A DNA stretch of 64,000 nt from Brachypodium distachyon (GCF_000005505.3 NC_016131.3:21659501-21723500); one strand, 5' to 3'. Shown: positions 41,350 through 53,699, counted from the stretch's first letter. Made by a program: numbers and translations. The notes: generated from the letters alone by a model not told the origin.

Positions 41350-41773
41350 TAGTTGTTTACTTTGCAATCATGAATTAGTGTCCAGCAACAGTAATATGCA
41401 CAAACCAACGCAGGTATAACTGACTACTGTCATGCTACAAGTTCAAGGTGTAGTATGAGATGATCAGACAGATAAGTAGACATAATGCTCCACAAAGCCA
41501 TGGGCCTCATATGACAGTAGTGCAAATAAATAAATACGGGTGAAAACAACGAGATTATGATAATCCACCGTAATGTCAAACGGAGTCTCGGAAGTCTGAT
41601 TGTAGGATTGGGGTTAGGGCTACTTGCAAATTGTTATCCCTAAAATGAAATTTTTGCGATAAAACATAAATTTAAAATCAAGAAAAGAGTGTTCGGTAGT
41701 AGTTTGTTGTAAGGAGATTCCATCAAATCAAGGGGCCACGAAACAAGAGAGGTGCTTCGACTTTAAAATAATA

Positions 41774-41830
41774 CTCCCTCCGTGCCGAAAAGATCGGCGT
41801 GACGGACATTTTGCAAAAACGCCCCTGCCA
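41774..41830. mobile_element. possible truncated Stowaway-type end
   Basis: Starts ctccctccgtgccgaaaagat after TA but has no matching right terminal repeat. It may be a MITE remnant. Confidence 0.4.
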
Positions 41831-42419
41831 TTTGTTTCTTCTCTCATCTTCTCCTCCCCTCTCAGTTTTTTTTTCAATGAGAGACTATTTGAATCGTTAC
41901 AAATTCCAGTTAGGATTTTTTTTTTCCCTTGGAAAAGCCCTCAGGAACGCCGTAAGCCCATAACTGCGTTGCGTGCGTTCAGTTGGCGCCGGAGGCGACA
42001 CGTCTCACCTTCCCGGCGTCCACGGTCCACCGGCCCCAGATGTCAGTGGAGCAGCCAGCGGATTTCATCTCTTTCTTTCTCCGTGGAGTCATGGACTGAT
42101 GGTGGTCAGCATCAAGGCACAAACATAAAGCATAGTAGCATACTACTGCGTCAAGGCCGTAGTTCAATGCGACAATGCCCACTGTTCTTCTTCGCCACTT
42201 CACTGCCTCCGTCTTACCTGCGATTCGCCTTGGTTTGCCCCCCCCCCCCCTATGTTTCACTTTCTCATTCTCGCGATCGAGTCGACTAGAGTTCCTTCCC
42301 CTTGTAGATCGCTCCTTGATCGCTAGCTTCGGCTTACCGGTTCCCTTCTCTGCTTCGCCTCGTGAGCTTAGGGTTTGCCCTTCTCCTCCCCCCCCCCCCC
42401 TTTTCTCTCTCATATTGCC

Positions 42420-42485
42420 ATGGCGTGGGGTTTTGAGAGTACTAATTTTGACAAACTCACGACTTTTGGGGACAGAGCCACAGAG
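42420..42485 (+). other. possible leader exon with upstream ORF
   Basis: An ATG after a C-rich leader opens 22 codons (MAWGFESTNFDKLTTFGDRA...) up to a donor-like gag|gtaaca. Spliced to the acceptor at 43902 it would hit a stop within two codons (aactaa). It is therefore better read as a non-coding leader exon or upstream ORF of the PMD gene at 43909 than as its coding start. Confidence 0.3.
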
Positions 42486-43902
42486 GTAACACATCGCCAC
42501 TTGTTTTCTGTTCTACTCCCAAAAGCGAGTAGCGAGGGGTGTACTTTGTTCAGTTTAAGAGGGGAAAATCGATAATGGGTGATGTATTACAGTATTTTTC
42601 TGGAATTTTGTTATCCCACTCTGTGGTGTTTATTTTACTGTGGTACAGTAAATAACTGGATCATGTTTTTGATCTGGCATAACTATCAACTTGCTTAAGG
42701 GGTGCTATTCCTTTTCTCGCTGTAAAGTGAGTACAGAAACAAAAAAATCATCAACCAATATGATCAATTGATCATCTATGTTCCGTATAAGGAAAAAAAC
42801 ACAAAAAATAAATGAATTTCTCTTGGAGCTTTTGCACATGACATAAATAATCCTATTTTTTTTGATGAATTTTGCTGAGTTATCATTCCATACATCCATG
42901 ATTTTTTTGCATGGGCACAAAATACAGAACCACTTTTCAAACCGACGTAGGGTCCATGTTAAGTCGTTTTGGAAAGTTCACAGTTTAATATAAATGGCTT
43001 TAGAAAGTTTAGGGTTCAAATAGGACTAAGCACAGTAGTGCAGGCTCAGAATGGACATTTTTCTTGTGTTTACTTCAAGTATGGCTGGTTCCATTAGTAT
43101 CGTCTGTTCGTACTTTATGTGTCAGTGGCCTGTTAATGGAGCTGATTCTTATTATTGTGGCACATCACCGTGAATACATCATCATGAATAAGTTTGCTCG
43201 TTTTTGGGGAAAAAAGAACTCCTAGCTAAATACTTCCCCTTGTGTCATTGCAATCCTTTATGCTTTTTTGGGATTCTGAATGTTCATCTGTCGGAAGCCA
43301 TTGTCTTGTGAACCAATTTCACATTCTTGATGAATACAAGCTGCATTTTTCTCTACCTTTTTCTATATCAACTCCTGATAACTCGCTCTGGTGATTATAT
43401 TGAATCTCAAGGCCAAACCAACGGAATTCTGAACTCTACATCCTTTCCAACCTCTGTTATCATGTACTGTAGAACCTCACAAAATAACGGTTGGTGTGTT
43501 CCTTGGTATCAAAACGAACATTTCCAATTCTGTGTTTGTTAATATTTTTCATTTACTGGAGGGAACAGTATATACAAAGAGAAACACCTCTTGGTGTGGT
43601 GGTGAAAGCGTGGGTGCATGACTCCACCTACTAGGGTTCAAATCTTGGTGCTACTTTAGGGGTTTCCTCTACAGTCTTTTCCTAAAAAAAAACTGATCGG
43701 TGGTGTATGTTATCTAAACAATAGATCATGTATGTTCTGATAAATCTTACATTAAATTCACAATGTACTTAATTTTAGCAATAGATCCTGCGTGTTATTC
43801 TTATTTTGCATAATATCACGTATATTTTCATTGTGGCCTCATTAATAAACATTTACTGCAATTCATTTTGTTAAAGAGACAGTGTGATTCATCTCTATGC
43901 AG
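42486..43902. other. probable leader intron of the second PMD locus
   Basis: AT-rich, with no gene recognised. It ends in an acceptor (ctatgcag) 6 nt before the PMD start codon, as in the intact paralogue. Confidence 0.45.
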
Positions 43903-44714
43903 AACTAAATGGAGTCCTCGGAGGCAGTACCGACAGGCAAAAGCTGCAATCAGGTAGTTATTATCATGGACCAAGTGACACCAATTTTCCAGGCATTTGG
44001 CATTTCTTTGGTTCTTCCATAGATGGTTACGCAAAATCATAAGAAGAGGAGCTCTTCCATGCAGGAAACCCCTGGACTATTAGTGGGCCAGACGACGGAG
44101 GAACTCGAGTCATGGAAGCTGAACGAACAGCAGCAACAATTAGTCGATGCTAGTGGTCTTGGCAACCTGATACACACGGCAAGTCTGGCCATTGACCGTG
44201 CTGTGATCAGGGCCTTTTGTCAATTTTGGAGCAAAGAAACCAACACAGACGGTTCCATGACTTCGAAATGGCACCATCACTCAGGGACACTGCCTACATA
44301 CTGGGGGTTCCGGTGATAGGACGTGCAGTGACAACCGGGGCTGTGCTCAACAAGTCATCGGAGCAGCTTTTTTCCCAGTACTTGGGTCGAATTCCTGGTC
44401 GCAAGGACTGCAGGGGTAGTCGTGTGAAGCTCTCTTGGTTACACTCCAAGTTTAGCAAGCTCTCAGAACATCCCACTAATATTGAAATCGAGTGCAGCAC
44501 CAGAGCATATCTCTTGTACTTGATTGGAGCAACTCTGTTTCCAGAACATGAAAGAGGCTATATTTCCCCGAAGTACTTGCCACTCTTGTCAGACTTTGAG
44601 AAGGTACAAGAATATGCGTGGGGCGCTGCTTCTCTTGCTCATCTTTACAAGGCTCTCTCTGCGGTGATGTCTTCTGACAGAAAAAGGCTATTCGGCAGCG
44701 CGGCTCTGGTCATG

Positions 44715-45475
44715 GTATGTGAACACTCATCAATCTGGGACAAATCTTACTTCAGTTTTGAGGTGCAAATGTTCTTCCAATTCTATATATGGAACTTTCC
44801 AAACGTTCTTCTTTGTTCAAGAAATTTTTCACTGTTAGTTTTTGAGGAAAAGCGATAATATTACTGTAGGCTAAAAAAACGACCAACATGCACTAGCATC
44901 CATGACAATTTGATTAATACGACAATTGTGAGCACACCATTCAGAGCCCAACCTAGCGACGCTCAGTTCTCTAACGTTACTGTAGAATAAAAAGAGTTAT
45001 ATACACATGCACGGAGAAATAAGAACAGAGCTGTAAAAAAAGACCAGGAAAAGAATTAAAAGAGCTAATATACACATACACATCCTAATACATTCATATA
45101 CGTAAGCATCTATAAAGTTTTCGCCGTTAGATGATGCTGATGGTACATTTTTTAAAACAAGAAAAAAGGCTTCAGCAGAGTATTACAACTGATAAAAGGC
45201 ATTGATATTAGGAAAGAATAAAATACTTCCATTTTTGTTATTACAAATTCTGTTTGCAAATAAAGGTGTGCGAGTGTCCTGACTGTACTGTTACATTGTA
45301 AAACGCTGCAGAAGGGTGGATATATTAATATACTACAGCATTGTTGAATAATTTTTTTTAGTGATACGTTTTGAGAAACACCGATGATCTTACTATAGGT
45401 TAAAGATCTATATCCGCATGCGCAGAGAAATAGGAGCAGAAAAAGGTATGTGAGACCTAATCCTCGTATAGTCGT
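44715..45475. other. intron 2 of the disrupted PMD gene, left part
   Basis: AT-rich intron sequence. At about 45240-45345 it contains a decayed echo of the exon 3 region ('aattctgtttgcaaat ... aagggtggatatattaatat ... acagca'). No gene is recognised. Confidence 0.5.
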
Positions 45476-46035
45476 GAGAAAAGTATATTTTTCGTCCCTC
45501 AAGTGTCACAAGAGTCTAGTTTTGGCCCTTCAATTATAAAAACCAGGGAAACATAGTCCCTCAAATGTCAATACCGTATAGTTTTCGTCCCTCCCTCCAA
45601 CTTAAGCGGTTTCGATAGAAAACTTGTCACGTGACAAAATATAGACTGTTGACCAATGCCACATCATCTACCTAGTCAGCCCAAGACTTAAAAAACTTCA
45701 CTCACTCTCTCACTTTCTCGTGCACTATGATGGTCAGATTAGATCCTGATGACCAAAAGCAATTTTATTGCATCATATTTCCTATTGAGTGGTTTTTTTT
45801 AGGTCTTGAGATGACTGGACAGATGACATGACATCGGTCAACTGCCAACATTTTGCCACAGTGGCAATTCTTCAGTCCAAACTTGCCACATCAGCTATGT
45901 AAACTACTTAAGTTGGGGCGAGGGACGAAAATTATATGGTGTTGACAGTCGGGGGACTAAGTTTTGCTTGTTTTAGAGTTGAGGGACCAAAACTAGACTT
46001 TCGTGACACTGAGGGATGAAAAATATACTTTTCTC
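45476..46035. mobile_element. foldback element with long terminal inverted repeats
   Basis: A 560-bp element starting gagaaaagtatatttttcgtccctc and ending with its near reverse complement. Inverted similarity extends about 230 bp inward from each end (for example ccaacttaag / cttaagttgg and gaccaatgccacatc / gacatcggtcaac), leaving a short central loop. There is no coding capacity. Long repeats suggest a Mutator-like or foldback MITE. Flanking 'gtgagacctaatcctc' copies occur at about 45450 and 46064. Confidence 0.82.
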
Positions 46036-46127
46036 TGTATTCATATACATAATAATCCATAAAGTGAGACCTAATCCTCATATATTTATATACAACAGCA
46101 TCTATGAAGTTTTTGCCATTGGATGTT

Positions 46128-46132
46128 ATTTA
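46128..46132. repeat. Copia target-site duplication, left
   Basis: ATTTA directly before the left LTR, repeated directly after the right LTR (52690-52694). Confidence 0.9.
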
Positions 46133-47154
46133 TGTTGGAATTTATGTGGCCCAGCCCACTATTTAATTTATAGTCCAATAAATTTCTGGAAAAATCCCAA
46201 AGGCCCATATTGACCTATTCATGTGTGGCAAGAGGTGGGACAAAAGTTTAGTCCCACATTGCTAGTTGAAGAGAGTTTGCACCACCTTATAAGGGGGGCT
46301 CCTCCACTTGTTGTATGAGCATGAGAAGAAGAGAACTTCTACGCGCTCCTCCTCCGCCGCCGCCTCGTCGCGACGCGACGCGGGTTGTGGGAATGCCTCG
46401 AGCCGAGAGCTTCTCTATCTTTTTGCCACGCATGTATGAGTTGAAACGAATTTGTCAGTGGGTTTTTATTGCAGCCGGGCTGAAACGAATTGTCAGTGGG
46501 TTTTTATTGTGTCGCCTCTTCGTTTTTGCCTCCCTCTGTTGCCTGTTCGGCTGCCTGCTATGCCTATATAAGAGAGGTCGCTCCTCTCTAGAAAGCACAC
46601 CGAAAAAGCACTCCCGCCTCCTCTCGTTCCAGAGCATTGCGCTACCGCTCCGTTCTTCCCCATCCCGTCTTGCGGCGTGCACCGCAGGTCGGGACAGTAG
46701 GCCTCCGGAACCCCGCCTCTTTGAGTCCTGTACGGGAGAAGGGAGATAAGGTTTTTGGGGAGCGCTACGCGCGACTACTGGCTTCTTCCTCTTCGCCGCG
46801 AACGCACTGGACTTCGACGACTCCTTCCCCGACGACGACTTCTTCCCAGAGGTCGACGACATCCTCGGCATCAACATGACTGTCAACGGAAACACAAGCG
46901 GTTCCGCCTCTGCATCGTACGTATCACTGTTTCCAATACTTGAGACCATGTTGCAATTCGTGTGCTTAGTTCTTGCCTTAGATGTGTTTTGTTCATATGC
47001 TTGCATGGCTACTGTATTTGATCTAGTCATGTTTTTTCCACTATTCATGTTGATTAATTCTTGTCACGAATCATTCATGGTTGCAATATTCCACATGTTT
47101 TATTTACTGTTTTTATTTATTAAATATTGTGGTAAATTGCTCATATTTCCAACA
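46133..47154 (+). repeat. Copia left LTR
   Basis: 1022 bp, TGTTGG...CCAACA. It has a TATA box (46565-46572) and a 31-bp internal direct duplication (gaaacgaatt-tgtcagtggg, twice at about 46441-46510). The gag start codon lies in its 3' part (46876). Confidence 0.95.
46565..46572 (+). promoter_or_regulatory. TATA box of the left LTR
   Basis: TATATAAG, 432 bp into the LTR. The same element occurs at the same offset in the right LTR (52100-52107). Confidence 0.7.
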
Positions 47155-50100
47155 ATCCAAAAACCTTATTTTAGGCAATTTACCCCAAGTGGTTTTGCTG
47201 CTTCCATGAAGCCACCTGTGTTTGAAGGTGTCAATTATAAGAGGTGGCGTGCGAGGGCAGTGCTATGGTTTCAGACCATGAGCTGCTATAACGCCATCTA
47301 TGGCCTTCCCGGGGGAAACCATACTCCTGCTGAGGAGGAGGCTTTTCAAAAGTTTCATACCACTTTCAAGGCTGCTTTGATCAGCATTCTTGGCGACAAT
47401 ATTGTCGATTCATACCTGTCATTTAACAATGGCAAGGACATGTGGGATGCGCTCGAGAGAAAATTTGGTGTCTCCGACGCTGGCAGTGAACTGTATGTCA
47501 TGGAGCAATTCTATGACTATAAGATGGTTGAGGACCGCCCCATTGTGAAGCAGGCTCACGAAATACAGTCACTTGCCAAGGAGCTTGAGCACTTCACTTG
47601 TGTGTTACTAGACAAGTTTGTTGCTGGAGGCATCATTGCCAAGCTTCCTCCATCATGGAGGCATTTTGCTACTTCTCTGAAACACAAGAGACAGGAGTTT
47701 TCCGTGACGGATCTCATTGGGACTCTTGATGTGGAAGAGAAGGCGAGAGGAAAAGACACACGTGCTCGAGGTACTGAAGGAGGTTCTAGTGCCAACTTCG
47801 TACAGAAGAATAACTCTCAATCCCACAAACCCAAGAACAAGAACAGGTTTGATGGCAAACCGAAGTTTGATGGGAAGTACAAGCCCTCACAGTCTACCAA
47901 CTTCAAGAGGAAGTCTGACAAGAAGAAAGGGGTCTGCCATGTATGTGGTGATCCTGAACATTGGGCTCCAAGTTGCCCAAAGCGCTTTGACAAGCGTCAA
48001 CATGGGAAGGGCAGCAAGACCGCCAATGTTGTCATTGCTGATACTGAAATGAAGGAAGCTGGTGGATTGACACTGAGTATGTCATTCTCCTGAGTGGTGG
48101 ATTGACACAAGTGCCAACGTGCACGTATGTGCTGATATTTCCATGTTTTCTTCATATCAGGTCGCAGGGACTTTCTCCATGCTGATGGGCAACGACTCAC
48201 ATGCTTCTGTTCGAGGTGTTGGTACGGTCGACCTGAAGTTCACTTCAGGAAACACCGTGCGCCTGAAGAACATTCATCATGAGCCCTCCATCAATAAAAA
48301 TCTTGTTAGCGGATCTCTTCTGTGTCGAGATGGCTACAAGATTGTCTTTGAGTCCAATAAATTTGTAATTTCTAAATTTGGAACCTTTGTTGGTAAAGGC
48401 TATGAGTGCGGAGGCTTGTTCCGCCTGTCTTTGTCAGACGTTTGTAATAAAGTTGTGAATCATGTTTGCAACAATAATGAATCAGATGTTTGGCATTCGC
48501 GCCTTTGTCATATTAATTTTGGTTGCATGACGCGACTAGCTAAAATGAGTTTAATCCCTAGCTTCACTTCTGTAAAGGGATCTAAGTGCCAAATTTGTGT
48601 GGAAGCAAAGCAACCTCGCAAGTCTCATACGACTGCGGAGGTGAGAAATTTGGCACCATTGGAACTCATACATTCAGATCTTTGTGAGATGAATGGTGTG
48701 TTGACAAAAGGTGGAAAGAGATATTTCATGATGTTGATAGATGACTCTACGAGATACTGCTTTGTGTATCTTCTGAAGTCAAAAGATGAGGCCTTGCATT
48801 TCTTTAAAATCTATAAGGCTGAAGCAGAAAACCAACTTGATCGAAAGATCAAGAGGCTCAGGTCCGATCGTGGTGGAGAGTATTTTTCTATTGAATTTGA
48901 TTCTTTTTGTGCGGAACATGGTATAATCCATGAGAGGACACTTCCCTATTCACCACAGTCAAACGGGGTGGCTGAAAGAAAGAACCGTACTCTAACTGAT
49001 TTGGTTAACGCCATGTTAAACACATCGGGTCTCTCTCAGGCATGGTGGGGGAAGCGATATTGACCGCATGTCATGTCCTAAACCGAGTTCCCACAAAGAA
49101 CAAAGAGATAAATCCATTTGAAGAATGGGAGAATAAAAAGTTAAAACTCTCTTACTTACGAACTTGGGGTTGTTTGGCGAAAGTCAATGTGCCAATTCCC
49201 AATAGGCGCAAACTTGGACCCAAAACCATTGATTATGTTTTTCTGGGATATGCTTTTCATAGCATCGGTTATGGATTCCTCATTGTAAAATCTGAGGTAC
49301 CTGACATGAATGTTGGTACAATTATGGAATCAAATGATGCGACTTTCTTTGAGAATATCTTTCCTATGAAGGATAAGCCTAGATCATCAATTCAGGAGAT
49401 GTCGAGTTCGTCTAGTCCAGAATTTGTTTCAATTCCCGAATCTACCATTCTGATCGAACACTCTGAAAATATTGAGGAGGATGACATTGAAGCTCCTAAG
49501 AGGAGTAAGAGACAGAGGACTACAAAGTCTTTTGGTGATGATTTCATTGTGTACCTCGTGGATGATACTCCTAGTCCCATTTCGGAAGTCTATGCTTCTC
49601 CAGATGCCGATTACTGGAAGGAAGCTGTCCGTAGTGAGATGGACTCTATCTTGGCTAATGGAACTTGGGAGATAACTGATCGTCCTTATGGGTGCAAACC
49701 TATAGGATGTAAATGGGTGTTCAAAAAGAAGCTTAGACCTGATGGTACAATTGAGAAATATAAGGCACGGCTTGTGGCCAAGGGTAACACCCAAAAGGAA
49801 GGTGAAGATTTCTTTGATACTTCCTCACCACTGGCCAGATTGACCACCATTCGAATACTATTATCATTGGCTGCCTCACATGGTCTTCTCGTTCATCAAA
49901 TGGACGTTAAGACAGCTTTCCTAAATGGAGAGTTAGATGAGGAAATTTATATGGAGCAACCAGATGGTTTTGTAGTAGATGGTCAAGAAGGAAAGGTGTG
50001 CAAGTTGGTGAAATCTTTATATGGTCTTAAGAAAGCCCTAAGCAGTGGCACGAGAAGTTTGAAACAACCTTAACTGCTGCAGGCTTTGTTGTGAATGAAG

Positions 50101-51113
50101 CCGATAAGTGTGTGTACTATCGCCATGGTGGGGGCGAGGGAGTTATTCTTTGTTTGTATGTTTATGACATACTGATATTTGGAACCAACCTCATTGTGAT
50201 CAAGGAGGTCAAGGATTTCTTATCTCGATGTTTTGAGATGAAGGATCTTGGAGTAGCTGATGTTATTTTGAACATCAAGCTGTTGAGAGATGACCATGGT
50301 GGGATTACTTTGCTTCAGTCTCACTATGTGAAGAAGATTTTGAGTCGTTTTGGGTATAGCGACTGCAAGCCTTCTCCTACCCCGTATGATCCTAGCGTGC
50401 TGCTTCGGAAAAATCAAAGAAGTGCTAGAGATCAACTAAGATACTCTCAAGTTATTGGCTCGCTTATGTACTTATCTAGCGTACGAGGCCTGACATCGCT
50501 TTCTCTATGAGCAAACTTAGTCGATTTGTCACTAATCCGGGCGATGATCATTGGTATGCTCTTAGAAAGAGTTTTATGCTATCTAAAAGGCACTGCGAGC
50601 TATGGCATTCACTATAATGGGTATCCAAGGGTACTTGAGGGTTATAGTGATTCAAACTGGATATTTGATGCTGATGAGATTAAGGCCACGAGTGGATATG
50701 TGTTTACACTTGGCGGTGGCGCTGTTTCTTGGAAGTCTTGCAAGCAGACCATCTTAACGAGGTCAACTATGGAAGCGGAACTCACAGCATTAGACATAAC
50801 CACTGTTGAAGCAGAGTGGCTTCGTCAGCTTTTGATGGACTTACCTGTGGTTGAAAAACCAATACCAGCTATCCTTATGAACTGTGATAATCAAACTGTT
50901 AACATCAAAGTAAACAGTTCTAAGGATAATATGAAGTCCTCAAGGCATGTGAAGAGGAGATTAAAATCTGTCAGAAAAATAAGAAACTCCGGAGTTATTA
51001 CGTTGGATTATATCCATACGTCTAAAAATTTGGCAGATCCCTTCACAAAGGGTCTATCACGCAATGTGATAGATAATGCATCGAAGGAGATGGGTATGAG
51101 ACCCACATGTTGA
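46876..51113 (+). pseudogene. Copia gag-pol polyprotein gene, frameshifted
   Basis: The start codon lies in the left LTR (MTVNGNTSGSAS). A GT-AG intron (46917-47174) spans the LTR end and joins it to gag (QFTPSGFAAS...). Gag has a UBN2-type region and the zinc knuckle CHVCGDPEHWAPSC (about 47935). A frame change near 48070 leads to the protease (WWIDTSANVHVCAD, with DTS where DSG or DTG is usual). Next come pre-integrase (WHSRLCHINF, CQICVEAK), integrase (HSDLC, SDRGGEY), RT (CKWVFKKKLRPDG, MDVKTAFLNGELDEE) and RNase H ([18 protein letters not shown]). The RT active site reads YVYD instead of YVDD. Further frameshifts lie near 49048 (extra G in a G run), 50035, 50480 and 50565. It is non-functional without help in trans. 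Confidence 0.9.
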
Positions 51114-51667
51114 GTTGTCCACAGTGGTAAACCACTCTATGTGATCGGAGATCTCGTGAATTAGAAGTGGGAGACAAGCTGTTGGTCAACCGAGAGGAGA
51201 GTATCCTTAAAATTTTACCTCTCCGTGAAGATGCAATACTCTCCTATTCTGCATGGCAGGTTGATATTTATCTTAATGTGTTCTAAGAGGCTTTTACAAG
51301 CAGAGATGTTGTCCTGCAGAACATCTTTTGAAGAACACACCTATATGAGCTTGACTGTTAAACGCCGCAGTCCGTGAGAGTTAGGGTACTCTCTAATAAA
51401 CTCATGAAAGGCCCCAGAGTATGACGCATAAGCTCCACCCACGGGGAAGTCCTGCGGTAGCCTAGTATCGGTCAAGGCTTTGTGTGAAACTAGGTTCGCA
51501 GAAAACTTGCAATTCAAGGCACCGTCCACTGTTCAAGTTGCAACTAGTGTAACATAAAGTCCTAGGTGGAAGTTCAACTTAACAGTCTCCACCGTAGCAC
51601 CGGTATATTAAACAATGTTTTGGAACCATAGGGAAATCTTATGTGCCTTTGGGATCTGGTTGGGGAT

Positions 51668-52689
51668 TGTTGGAATTTATGTGGCCCAGCCCACTATTTA
51701 ATTTATAGTCCAATAAATTCCTGGAAAAATCCCAAAAGCCCATGTTGATCCATTCATGTGTGGCAAGAGGTGGACAAAAGTTTAGTCCCACATTTCTAGT
51801 TGAAGAGAGTTTGCACCACCTTATAAGGGGGGCTCCTCCACTTGTTGTATGAGCATGAGAAGAAGAGAGCTTCTACGCGCTCCTCCTCCGCCGCCGCCTC
51901 ATCGCGACGCGACGCGGGTTGCGGGAATGCCTCGAGCCGAGAGCTTCTCTATCTTTTTGCCACGCGTGTATGGGCTGAAACGAATTTGTCAGTGGGTTTT
52001 TATTGCAACCGGGCTGAAACGAATTGTCAGTGGGTTTTTATTGTGTTGCCTCTTCTTTTTCGCCTCCCTCTGTTGCATGTTCGGCTGCCCTGCTATGCCT
52101 ATATAAGAGAGGTCACTCCTCTCCAGAAAGCACACCGGAAAAGCACTCCCGCCTCCTCTCGTTCCAGAGCATTGCGCTACCGCTCCGTTCTTCCCCATCC
52201 CGTCTCGCGGCATGCACCGCAGGTCGGGACAGTAGGCCTCTAGAACCCCGCCTCTTCGAGTCCTGTACGGGAGAAGGGCGATAAGGTTTTTGGGGAGCGC
52301 TACGCGCGACTACTGACTTCTTCCTCTTCGCCGCGAACGCACTAGACTCCGACGACTCCTTCCCCGACGACGACTTCTTCCCAGAGGTCGACGACATCCT
52401 CGGCATCAACATGACTGGCAACGGAAACACAAGCAGTTCCGCCTCTGCACCGTACGTATCACTGTTTCCAATACTTGAGACCATGTTGCAATTCGTATGC
52501 TTAGTTATTGCCTTAGATGTGTTTTGTTCATATGCTTGCATGGCTACTGTATTTGATCTAGTCATGTTTTTTCCACTATTCATGTTGATTAATTCTTGTC
52601 GCGAATCATTCATGGTTGCAATATTCCACATGTTTTATTTACTGTTTTTATTTATTAAATCTTGTGGTAAATTGTTCATATTTCCAACA
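51668..52689 (+). repeat. Copia right LTR
   Basis: 1022 bp, same ends and TATA position (52100-52107) as the left LTR. It ends CCAACA and is followed by ATTTA. Confidence 0.95.
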
Positions 52690-52694
52690 ATTTA
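52690..52694. repeat. Copia target-site duplication, right
   Basis: ATTTA immediately after the right LTR, matching 46128-46132. Confidence 0.9.
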
Positions 52695-53078
52695 ACAATT
52701 TACGGAATTTCTGATGGTTGGCACTTTAAAACAAGAAATCATTTCAACGGGATCATGTCATTAACAATTAATGAAAAGCATTGGATGGAGAATCGAAAAA
52801 GAAATGAGAAGCATTGGATGGTAACAAAGAATAAATTGCGTTCCCATTTTCTGCAAAATCTATTTGAAAATCCAGTTAGTCTGAGTTGTGACACTGGCTG
52901 ACTCTTTTTAAAACAATAAATAATTACAGCAGGACAACTACAAAAGCACTTGGTAGAAAACAATAAGATGCCCTCCTTTGTTCTTCCCAGAAATTCTGTT
53001 TGAAAATCAAGTTGTTCAGAGTTGTGACACTGTTCCATTATGGAAATGTTCTAATGTGTTTTGGGTCTCTGTGCGAAG
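52695..53078. other. intron 2 of the disrupted PMD gene, right part
   Basis: AT-rich, with two diverged direct copies (about 52850-52900 and 52983-53035) of a segment containing 'atttgaaaatc' and 'gagttgtgacactg', roughly 130 bp apart. Confidence 0.6.
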
Positions 53079-53688
53079 GGGTGGATCTATGAATATATTC
53101 CAGCAATGTGCCCTCATATGGAGGATGCTCCAGCATTGATCTTCCCACAGTGTGCAGGTGGACAGGGGGCGCAACCTCCCAACATGAAAAGGAAATTTCA
53201 GATATCGTAAAAACTTTCGGCCAGCTTCGAGTTTCTGATGTGAGTCTACCTTTTGGTTATTCAAATGTACAGTTTAGCTTTTAATTTTGTTTCCATTGAT
53301 TACACAAAGTATGACTCTCTATAGGTCAACTGGAAACCGTACAAGGACATGGATCCTGCATCCATACCCAGCAACTGTGCTGCACCCGATAACGTTTGCT
53401 CCTCCAGAACATGGTTGATCAGCTTTAACTTGAGGAAGTATATGCCCCAGACCGGTTCTCTAGTCGGTCCGTACAACAACTGTTTCCACTCAAAGACGTT
53501 CCTGCGTTCCAACGACATCAGTGAAGCGCATCAGTGGATTGGAGCCTCGAGTATGCATCAGAGATCAAACATTTCGAGCAATTGATGAATGCCAGCCGTC
53601 GTGCTCATACGACAGTTCCTGATGCTTATAGTACCAGCACATATGGTTTCACCCCAGCGAACAGCACGGGAATTTCTTGGCCTCAATT

Positions 53689-53699
53689 TACTAACAGTG
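53689..53699. repeat. retroposon target-site duplication, left
   Basis: TACTAACAGTG at the end of PMD exon 4, repeated at 55241-55251 after the poly(A) run. Confidence 0.88.

Larger units (their letters stand above)
40354..42419. other. intergenic spacer and GC-rich leader of the second PMD locus
   Basis: AT-rich to about 41.9 kb with MITE sequences, then GC/C-rich with poly-C tracts at about 42240-42250 and 42390-42400. This resembles the promoter/leader of the PMD pseudogene. No other gene is recognised. Confidence 0.4.
46133..52689 (+). mobile_element. Ty1/Copia LTR retrotransposon (defective)
   Basis: A 6557-bp element with two 1022-bp LTRs (46133-47154, 51668-52689), each TG...CA, bounded by 5-bp ATTTA target duplications. 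Internal order is gag, protease, integrase, RT, RNase H, so it is Copia. A purine-rich stretch (ctggttgggga) precedes the right LTR. The LTRs differ at roughly 35-45 positions by eye (about 4%), which suggests an insertion one to two million years ago at commonly assumed grass rates. It lies in sense orientation inside intron 2 of the PMD pseudogene. The bases after the left LTR do not resemble the usual initiator-Met primer-binding site. Confidence 0.96.

Noticed and set aside
42420..42485. First coding exon of the second PMD gene
   Set aside because: Splicing to the acceptor at 43902 gives an immediate in-frame stop. The ATG at 43909 matches the start of the intact paralogue.
46921..47174. 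Hydrophobic membrane-protein-like stretch in the Copia 5' frame
   Set aside because: Flanked by good GT and AG splice sites and T-rich. Treated as an intron; kept only as a finding because it stays open.
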